Of a DNA stretch of 11,456 nt, positions 6,231 through 11,456 are shown piece by piece (positions within the stretch are counted from its first letter, which is position 1; every line of letters starts with the position of its first letter). The DNA is from Chlorobiota bacterium (GTDB taxonomy: Bacteria; Bacteroidota; Bacteroidia; Bacteroidales; JAADGE01): contig JAUVIG010000084.1 of the NCBI GenBank assembly GCA_030592825.1, forward strand, positions 1 to 11,456, written 5' to 3'. The notes below the pieces were generated by a model. That model had not been told where the DNA came from and ran no database searches. It was given only the letters and a program-made list of their open reading frames with translations. The position numbers were made by a program, and so were the translations under genes.

Positions 6231-6377
6231 TTAATGCTTCAATGATTAAATGCTGTAATGCTTAAATAAAATGCATTATGATTGATTAAACAAAAGTATC
6301 TTTCTTTTGAAAAATAAAGTTATATTATTTAATGCCGGTTATTGAAGCATTAACTCATTGAAGCATTTTAGCATTTG
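6231..6377. repeat. Palindromic octamer array upstream of serC, unit NNAATGCT
   Basis: Left arm: TTAATGCT, TCAATGAT, TAAATGCT, GTAATGCT, TAAATAAA (6231-6270), all in 8-base register. Right arm, inverted: AGCATTAA, CTCATTGA, AGCATTTT, AGCATTTG (6346-6377), also in strict 8-base register. Bases 6233-6245 are the exact reverse complement of 6355-6367. The roughly 75 bases between the arms hold a probable serC promoter. The architecture is the same as in the two TRAWWTAG arrays downstream, but the octamer differs. Confidence 0.8.
6291..6298 (-). promoter_or_regulatory. Probable -7 element of the serC promoter
   Basis: On the minus strand this reads TACTTTTG, an exact TAnnTTTG match, 132 bases upstream of the serC ATG. 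The -33 region is AT-rich without a clean TTTG. Transcription from here would start near 6284 and give a leader of about 125 bases containing the left arm of the NNAATGCT array, while the right arm stays upstream of the start site. Serine-block genes further down lack a comparable promoter between serC and serA. Confidence 0.45.
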
Positions 6378-6548
6378 ATAAATTATTCAATAAGCTTGTT
6401 CATTTAAATTAATTGCCGCTATAATCATGATAGTATTAAATAATTATGCAAATTTGCAAAAATTTAACAAATAACGGAACTGTTTTTGAATGATTTTTAT
6501 CAATTTTTAATATTTTATCAGGTAAAATTCACACAATATATATTTATT
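6378..6548. other. Rest of the divergent intergenic region, with a 12-bp palindrome
   Basis: Together with 6159-6377 this forms a 390-base gene-free stretch between divergent serC and the helical-repeat gene. Bases 6447-6458 (TGCAAATTTGCA) are a perfect palindrome that could be an operator. TGTTTTTG at 6481-6488 matches seven of eight positions of a plus-strand gapped -7 consensus (one A changed to G) but has no TTTG at the usual distance. No RNA gene or further ORF is seen here. Confidence 0.35.
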
Positions 6549-9224
6549 ATGAAGAATACATTCTTATTAATTTTCATTTTTTTAATGTTATCATCTTCAG
6601 TCTTCGGACAAAGCCAAATTATTTTTGATAAAGAAGATACAAAATCTTTTTTAATGAGATACAGGCAAGGAGAGAGTAATATCAAGAGAATGATATTTAC
6701 AAAGATTGCCAAAGCTTACAATAAACCTGTTTCAAATGTCAGTTTAACATTTTCCTATAAGCAAAGAAGGCAAATATTAAGACGAGGAAATAAACTTGAG
6801 TTCATTGTAAAATTAAGGGATATTAATATTTCAGGAGATAAAATGTATAGAGAATTTGATATAGGGAAGACTCTGATTCCCGGTAAAACCTCTTTTACAT
6901 TAAAGTGGTTAAGAGGAAATACAGTTGTAAACGAGTTTATGTTTAATGATGTTTCTGTTTCCGGGAATAATGTAACGATTGTTAATATGACTGTAAGCGA
7001 TTCTGTTCAAGCAAATAACAATAAGATAAGATTAACTGATAAAGTGTTTGATTACACACAACAAAATAAGCAGCAATTTGATCGCAAAGTTAATTTCATT
7101 AATAAATATTATAATGAAAATCTTATTGCAAGAAACAAATTAAGATATCTCAATAATATTAATTCAGACAGAGATTATTTAATTCACTTGGAGAATTTGA
7201 ATGATATTTATATACTGAGAGATACAGCAAATAATACGACAGCTTATGTTAATTCTGTCAAGCAAAAATCATTTTATAAAAGTTTGCCGTTAAATACGAA
7301 TGATCCTAAAGGATTAAAAAATAAGTTATCTAATATCAATAATAAAGCTAAAGCTTTAAGAGATGTGTGTACTGATATTTTGGAAAATTTTGATCAAATA
7401 TATTATGAAAGAGGAATAGAAATGTTGGCAAGGCATAATCCGAGTAAAGCAGATTATTATTTTAATAAATCATTGGAAGTAAATCCGATGTTTGCACCTT
7501 CTCATTTTCAATTGGCAAGATTATATTATAACAGCGGTTATATTGATAAAGCTGTAAATAAAATTTTTGAAATAAGAGGAATGAATCCTGATCAGGAAAC
7601 AAAGATGCAAACTGTTGAATTGGCAAGAGGGATTTATAATGATTTTTTGTTGGATGCCGGAGAATTGAATAATACCGGAAGATATGATGAAGCAATCAGT
7701 ATTCTTCAAAGAGCAAGAGATATTTGCAGAGATTTTCCGGAAGTAATTTGTCGATCTAATATGGATGTTGAAATGTCTCGCGCTGTAAACGGTAAGTATA
7801 AAATAATTTTAAATGATATTGATATTAATTTAAGGAATAAAAATTTACAAGAAGCAGAACGTATTATTAAAGCTGCAATAGATTTTGCAGAAAACAGCAG
7901 GGCTTTTATACCTGATAATTCTCAAGTTGCTGAACGTATTTCAGATTTGTATTTCATTTATGTGGAAAAAGGAGATCAATTAACTTTGAAGAGAAGTTTT
8001 GATAAGGCTGTTTTAGAATATAATCAAGCATCCCGAATTTGTAAAAGTTACAGTGAAATAAATTGTACTGATGAGTTGAACAAAGGATACTTTAATGCAA
8101 GAACCGGTATTTACAGTTTATATATTAATGATGCAGAACAAATATTCAGATCAGGCAAAAATTATGAAGCAGAAAGGAAAATCGAAAAAGCAATTGCATA
8201 CAGAGAAAAATATAATTTGAAACAAGATTCAAGAGAAGATCGTTTGTTTTTGGATATAAAACAGTCTATATATACAGGACTCATTGAAGACGGGAATTCA
8301 TACAATACATCAGGAAATTATAAAGAAGCTCTCAGTAAATATAATAATGCAAAACAAATTGAAAATAATTATTCGATAAGAGCAAATACAAGTTTAAGCA
8401 AATATATTTTTGAATCAGCCAAAAGTCTGGTTCTGAATATAATAAATGAAGGTAAAAGCAAAGTTAAGGTAAATAATTTGAAAATTGCCAAACAAAAATA
8501 CAATGATGCAAAAGCACTTATTGCAAAATATTCTCTCGCTACGGATAATACTGTAAATAATGCAGTATCTGATTTGAAAGGATTGATTTTTAAACAAGAA
8601 TGCATAAATGCACAAAATAAATATGATGATTACTATCAAGAAGCTTTAGATTTTATTTCTGAAAAGAAATATATACCTGCTGATAATAAACTTAATGATG
8701 CTTTGTCTCATACCGACAGTTATTTTCAATGTGAAATTGATACTAAGCAAGCAAAAAATAAAAAAGATTATATTTCATCGGCAGTAAATTATTCCGAAAA
8801 GATTAATGCTGTAAATAATAATATTAATAGAAAGAATTATAAATCTGCCCTTGAGAAATATATGTCAGCCGAGACTTATTATAAAACTCAATCAATAAGA
8901 AAATTCGGAATTTCACACACACTTTTATATGATTTCATATCTGCAAATAATACTGATTTTATTATTTATTCGGCAGGTTTTTATAATCATAATAAAGAAT
9001 TTGAAAAAGCAATAAATTTGTTGAAGGAAGTCAGCAGAAGACAAGCAAAGAGTAAATATTCAAAAGATGTCCAAGTTGCTCTGGGAACTGATTTGGCAAC
9101 ATATGATTTTAATCAAAACCCAAACGGAAATTATAAATCTAATATTGCAAAATATGCAGGAGGAGATAAATTTTTTAAATATTTCGGCAAAGCATACAAA
9201 AAGCAATCGAAACGGTTGGATTAA
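6549..9224 (+). CDS. Large secreted protein with ~53-residue helical repeats and TPR-like units
   Basis: I place the start at the ATG at 6549 because it opens directly into a signal peptide (MKNTFLLIFIFLML, ending SVFG before Q); an in-frame ATG at 6486 would put 21 non-signal residues in front. The mature protein is about 870 residues and very rich in Asn, Lys and Tyr. Residues 22 to about 160 are beta-rich. Residues 287-350 contain TPR-like helices (GIEMLARHNPSKADYYFNKS; FQLARLYYNSGYIDKAVNKI). From about 365 to 790 a unit recurs with starts near 365, 418, 470, 524, 577, 627, 693 and 746: a tyrosine/aspartate-rich helix, a G/N turn, then a helix of type 'YxEAxxxYxxAxxIxxxY'. A final TPR-like pair (SAGFYNHNKEFEKAINLLKE) lies near 810-830. 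It resembles Bacteroidetes periplasmic TPR scaffolds, but I recognise no named family. It stands alone, divergent from serC. Confidence 0.75.
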   Translation: MKNTFLLIFIFLMLSSSVFGQSQIIFDKEDTKSFLMRYRQGESNIKRMIFTKIAKAYNKPVSNVSLTFSYKQRRQILRRGNKLEFIVKLRDINISGDKMYREFDIGKTLIPGKTSFTLKWLRGNTVVNEFMFNDVSVSGNNVTIVNMTVSDSVQANNNKIRLTDKVFDYTQQNKQQFDRKVNFINKYYNENLIARNKLRYLNNINSDRDYLIHLENLNDIYILRDTANNTTAYVNSVKQKSFYKSLPLNTNDPKGLKNKLSNINNKAKALRDVCTDILENFDQIYYERGIEMLARHNPSKADYYFNKSLEVNPMFAPSHFQLARLYYNSGYIDKAVNKIFEIRGMNPDQETKMQTVELARGIYNDFLLDAGELNNTGRYDEAISILQRARDICRDFPEVICRSNMDVEMSRAVNGKYKIILNDIDINLRNKNLQEAERIIKAAIDFAENSRAFIPDNSQVAERISDLYFIYVEKGDQLTLKRSFDKAVLEYNQASRICKSYSEINCTDELNKGYFNARTGIYSLYINDAEQIFRSGKNYEAERKIEKAIAYREKYNLKQDSREDRLFLDIKQSIYTGLIEDGNSYNTSGNYKEALSKYNNAKQIENNYSIRANTSLSKYIFESAKSLVLNIINEGKSKVKVNNLKIAKQKYNDAKALIAKYSLATDNTVNNAVSDLKGLIFKQECINAQNKYDDYYQEALDFISEKKYIPADNKLNDALSHTDSYFQCEIDTKQAKNKKDYISSAVNYSEKINAVNNNINRKNYKSALEKYMSAETYYKTQSIRKFGISHTLLYDFISANNTDFIIYSAGFYNHNKEFEKAINLLKEVSRRQAKSKYSKDVQVALGTDLATYDFNQNPNGNYKSNIAKYAGGDKFFKYFGKAYKKQSKRLD

Positions 9225-9441
9225 AAATAATTTATTATTTTATATTGACAATTTATAATTGAAAATTATTCAATTCAGTGATTTTTTAAAATATTTTCTA
9301 TTCGTTTTAATTCGTGCATTCGTGGCTTTTATTGTTTTTGTTAGTTTGTAAGCAGCTAATAATGAGGTGAATAAAAAGGCAGCTCTTCATCTTTCATATT
9401 TTTCATTTTTCCTTCTATTTTTTTGTCATCTCCTTCCATTT
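9225..9441. other. Intergenic region with weak AT hairpins
   Basis: Between the convergent helical-repeat and RDD genes there are two AT-only hairpins: AAAATAA pairing with TTATTTT just after 9224, and AATTGA with TCAATT about 30 bases on, followed by a T-rich run. Either could end transcription of the upstream gene. The rest, 9326-9441, shows no ORF or RNA gene that I can support. Confidence 0.3.
9300..9325. repeat. Short octamer run, unit ATTCGTGN
   Basis: ATTCGTTT, two extra bases, ATTCGTGC and ATTCGTGG follow one another. The unit is again 8 bases, with a GC content above that of the surroundings. No inverted arm is found nearby. I have the impression that ATTCGTG-type runs are common between Bacteroidetes genes, but this cannot be verified here. 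Confidence 0.4.
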
Positions 9442-9855
9442 TTATTTAACTTTTACAACAATTGTGTTTGACAGAAGATCGTGCATACCAATTTCATAAC
9501 CGAATAAATATGAGTAATAATCCAAAATAAATAATCGTGTAATTGTCCTTATTAATATTCTAAAAAATCCAATTTTTCCGGTTCCTCTTCTGATTACTTT
9601 TGTTTTAGTTATTTTCTTGCCTAATGTTTGTCCTGAAATTAATTCAAAAATTGAATAATATGATATGTGAATAATTAAAAATATTAAAGTCGGGATAATA
9701 TTGTCGGTTCTGTAAAAGGATTCTGAAAAGATGAAAAATGCATTGAATAAGATTGTAAAAATTAAGATCAACAAATTATCAATGATAAAGTTTACAACTC
9801 GTTCCGGTTTTCCTGCTAATTGTATTCTTGAACTTTGGTTTTCAGGATTTTCCAT
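9442..9855 (-). CDS. RDD family integral membrane protein
   Basis: I place the start at the ATG ending at 9855 (137 residues, beginning MENPENQSS), since family members begin with a short polar stretch before the first membrane helix; an upstream in-frame ATG at 9906 would add 17 residues. RDD hallmarks: 'AGKPERVVNFIIDNLLIL' (14-31) with Arg19 and Asp26 at the start of the first helix, a second hydrophobic helix at about 53-72, SGQTLGKKITKTKVI (74-88), Arg103 and Arg107 in the 'FFRILIRTITRLF' helix, and the C-terminal MHDLLSNTIVV (124-134). About three membrane segments are expected in the inner membrane. Some RDD proteins act in Na+/H+ exchange or solute transport, but most are uncharacterised, and nothing here narrows the role. 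No gene is tightly linked. Confidence 0.85.
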   Translation of the reverse strand: MENPENQSSRIQLAGKPERVVNFIIDNLLILIFTILFNAFFIFSESFYRTDNIIPTLIFLIIHISYYSIFELISGQTLGKKITKTKVIRRGTGKIGFFRILIRTITRLFILDYYSYLFGYEIGMHDLLSNTIVVKVK

Positions 9856-10046
9856 ATAAATATTGGCGGTTAAATATATTAATAATAAATTTAAGCTCTT
9901 TTTCAAGTTGTTGTATTATTTTTGGTTTCATGTTTTTCTGTTTTCTTGATAAAGTGCAATTTAACATTTTAACAGCAAAACTTGTAATAGGAATATAAAC
10001 TTTTTTGTATTTATAATACAAGCTAACATAATTCCTAATATCCGCA

Positions 10047-10129
10047 AGTCATCGGATGAATTAGTTTATTAACAGCAATATATATAAAATAGATTATTTC
10101 ACTTTAATTTTATCATTCATCCGATGACT
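10047..10129. repeat. 15-bp perfect inverted repeat whose arms are themselves palindromic
   Basis: AGTCATCGGATGAAT at 10047-10061 is the exact reverse complement of 10115-10129, with 53 AT-rich bases between. Each arm contains the self-complementary 11-mer TCATC-S-GATGA. This could be a pair of dimeric-regulator operators about 68 bases apart, or the terminal repeats of an 83-base miniature element; no clear target-site duplication flanks it. Confidence 0.7.
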
Positions 10130-10143
10130 GTTAGTCTGTACTG

Positions 10144-10176
10144 ACCGAAGCCTTCGCTTCAAGCGAAGGCTTCGGT
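10144..10176. repeat. GC-rich perfect hairpin, possible terminator
   Basis: ACCGAAGCCTTCGCTT (10144-10159) is followed by one base and then its exact reverse complement (10161-10176): a 16-bp stem with a one-base centre, far richer in GC than its surroundings. Each half contains smaller self-pairing pieces (GAAGC, CTTC, GCTTC). It lies 20 bases beyond the stop of the 177-residue gene on the minus strand, where a terminator would be expected. No U tract follows in that direction, so an intrinsic terminator is possible but not typical. Confidence 0.7.
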
Positions 10177-10196
10177 ATAAATGACACTGCCGGATT

Positions 10197-10730
10197 TTAC
10201 ATATTCCTTCTCAAAATATCTTCAATCCGTTTAACTAAATCATTAACCGACAGCGTTTTGTCATTCGGCACTGATTCTTGTTCCAAAGCATCAGTTATTT
10301 CATCTAATTTTTTCAGTAAGAAATCAAATTTTTCTTGCAATAATTCTTTATCTTCTGTTTGCCAATAATCACCTTCATCAAGAACTTGTAAATTAGGTAT
10401 GTATTTCTTTTTAAGATATTTCAGCAACTTAATTATTGTAATGTGAATATCAGTAGTTGCAAAATTAGTTTTTACGGAAACATAAAATCTTTCATCTCCG
10501 GGTTGTAAGTCTTTCATTAAAGCAATCATACTGACGAGTTTATTATCACTGTCAGTTAAAATTGCAAAAGATTCACAATCTTTATGAACATTCATAATAA
10601 TACCGAGAAAGTCTTCATCATCAATAACCGTATGGTCCCATTCCATTTCGTTACTGATATCAGTTAATTCATTTATAAGAGACCTTTTCTTGGTTTCTTC
10701 TACTGAACCTGAATAGTGTATTGTTAGCAT
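10197..10730 (-). CDS. Uncharacterised 177-residue protein coupled to an ABC ATPase gene
   Basis: I do not recognise a family. The protein is acidic, lacks a signal peptide and membrane helices, and should be cytosolic. It begins with a short strand (MLTIHYSG), has an alternating strand/helix middle ('ESFAILTDSDNKLVSMIALM', then FYVSVKTNF and a helix ITIIKLLKYLKKKY at 97-110), a conserved-looking patch LDEGDYWQTED (117-127), and a helical C-terminal third that could form a coiled coil (about 128-152) ending in basic residues. Its ATG lies one base after the TAA stop of the upstream ABC ATPase gene, so translation is almost certainly coupled and a shared role is likely. The middle loosely recalls an alpha/beta sensor or regulatory domain; this is only an impression. 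Confidence 0.7.
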   Translation of the reverse strand: MLTIHYSGSVEETKKRSLINELTDISNEMEWDHTVIDDEDFLGIIMNVHKDCESFAILTDSDNKLVSMIALMKDLQPGDERFYVSVKTNFATTDIHITIIKLLKYLKKKYIPNLQVLDEGDYWQTEDKELLQEKFDFLLKKLDEITDALEQESVPNDKTLSVNDLVKRIEDILRRNM

Positions 10731-10731
10731 A

Positions 10732-11456
10732 TTATTTTTTACTCACAAATTTAACAGAATTAACTTTAAAACTTATCCAAACTTCTTTGTTTTCACTTAA
10801 TTCTAAATTTTGAACAGATTCCTCCGTTATATTAACTGAAATTTTAAGCCCGATATCTACGACAATTTCTTTTCCGAAACGTGATGAAAATATACTTGTT
10901 ACCTTACCTTTAAAATTGTTAATTGCACTTGACTTTTGTTTGTTTAAAGAAATAACAATTGACTCGCTTGGTATCATTATATAACCGCCGCACATTTTTT
11001 TATCGGGATTAACTTGGATTGTAACAACATCATTAATTAAAACCTTATTTGCTGAAGTATATCTTGCTTTAAAGAAATTTTTTACTCCGGTAAATTTTGC
11101 AACAAACTCTGATTTCGGATTATGAAAAATTTCATCGGGTTTACCTTTCTGAATGAGTTTTCCGTTATGCATTACTGCAATTTTTCCGGATAAAGACAGG
11201 GCTTCTTCATACTCATGCGTAACATGAACAATTGTTTGCCCTTGATTATTCAATTTTCGGAGTAATTCTCGTAAATTTTCTCTCAATCTTACATCTAAAG
11301 AAACTAAAGGTTCGTCTAATAATAAGCATTTGGGTTTTAGAATCAGGGTTCGTGCTAAAGCTACTCTTTGTAATTCGCCACCCGAAAGATCGTTGGTTTT
11401 TCTTTTGAGTAAATGTTTTATTTCTAATTTTTCAGCTGTTTTGACGACATTATTCC
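10732..11456 (-). CDS. ABC transporter ATP-binding protein, molybdate/tungstate type (3' part)
   Basis: The gene enters from beyond the right edge; 240 C-terminal residues are visible. Counting from the edge, they include the ABC signature LSGGELQ (23-29), Walker B CLLLDEP (43-49), the D-loop SLD (52-54) and the H-loop VTHE with His80; the Walker A end is outside the window. The C-terminal part is a TOBE/Mop-like domain: residues about 180-236 read FKGKVTSIF, then NITEESVQNLEL and VWISFKVNSVKF, which recalls ModC and WtpC more than FbpC or PotA. The enzyme would power import of an oxyanion such as molybdate or tungstate from the cytosolic face of the inner membrane; permease and binding protein are probably upstream, off the window. 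A TTG codon at 11286 is internal and not a start, because the frame continues unbroken through the signature motif. Confidence 0.85.
   Translation of the reverse strand, partial: NNVVKTAEKLEIKHLLKRKTNDLSGGELQRVALARTLILKPKCLLLDEPLVSLDVRLRENLRELLRKLNNQGQTIVHVTHEYEEALSLSGKIAVMHNGKLIQKGKPDEIFHNPKSEFVAKFTGVKNFFKARYTSANKVLINDVVTIQVNPDKKMCGGYIMIPSESIVISLNKQKSSAINNFKGKVTSIFSSRFGKEIVVDIGLKISVNITEESVQNLELSENKEVWISFKVNSVKFVSKK

Larger units (their letters stand above)
9907..10196. other. Intergenic region holding two inverted repeats
   Basis: Apart from the inverted repeat at 10047-10129 and the hairpin at 10144-10176, this stretch shows only AT-rich sequence. No TAnnTTTG promoter element for the RDD gene was found on the minus strand, and no ORF or RNA gene is supported. 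Confidence 0.4.

Noticed and set aside
6447..6458. TGCAAATTTGCA as a firm operator
   Set aside because: A single 12-bp palindrome in AT-rich DNA with no second copy seen; kept only as a remark.
6486..6548. Upstream ATG start for the helical-repeat protein
   Set aside because: It would add 21 residues before a clean signal peptide that begins at the ATG at 6549.
11284..11286. TTG start giving a separate short protein
   Set aside because: The same frame runs on without a stop to the window edge and encodes the ABC signature and Walker B motifs, so this codon is an internal leucine.

Overview
The window is AT-rich and reads as a chromosomal segment of a Bacteroidota bacterium. Four things point there: a textbook Bacteroidetes promoter (TTTG, 19 bases, TAnnTTTG) ahead of the first gene, the absence of Shine-Dalgarno-like leaders, signal peptides ending in F-A-Q or F-G-Q, and a short SerA with the 'GIHAYGNVG' nucleotide-binding loop and 'TPKKSGAQT' active-site segment that I associate with this phylum. 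No rRNA, tRNA, CRISPR array, transposase or phage gene is visible.

Layout. 1-150: leader and promoter. 151-1263 (+): secreted protein with a CsgG/TolB-like N-terminal domain and a beta-rich, barrel-like C-terminal half. 1269-1302: hairpin between convergent genes. 1333-6158 (-): a co-directional block, in transcription order serC (phosphoserine aminotransferase), a four-helix-bundle (S23/IVS-like) gene, serA (3-phosphoglycerate dehydrogenase), an MNT nucleotidyltransferase plus HEPN pair, and a DUF1015 protein with an ADGHHR motif. 6159-6548: a 390-base divergent intergenic region with a repeat array and probable promoter. 6549-9224 (+): a large secreted helical-repeat protein. 9442-9855 (-): RDD-family membrane protein. 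9856-10196: noncoding, with two striking inverted repeats. 10197-11456 (-): an uncharacterised 177-residue protein directly behind the 3' part of a ModC/WtpC-like ABC ATPase gene that runs off the window.

How the genes fit together. SerA and SerC catalyse the first two steps of serine synthesis from 3-phosphoglycerate; DUF1015 genes recur beside serC/serA in Bacteroidetes. The simplest reading is a serC-serA-DUF1015 block into which two unrelated modules have been inserted: a four-helix-bundle gene between serC and serA, and an MNT/HEPN pair between serA and the DUF1015 gene.

The most unusual signal is noncoding. The junctions around serC, the four-helix-bundle gene and serA contain arrays of degenerate repeats with an almost strict 8-base period. 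Two arrays (4351-4548 and about 4951-5103) use the unit TRAWWTAG, run first in one orientation and then in the other, and so form long palindromes on either side of the four-helix-bundle gene; the stop codons of serC and of that gene lie inside them. Upstream of serC an array of the same palindromic design uses another octamer (NNAATGCT), and downstream of serA there is a short run of a third (ARCAATGM). Weaker octamer runs occur at 9300-9325 and at the very start of the window. I know of no described element that matches this and flag it as the main candidate novelty.
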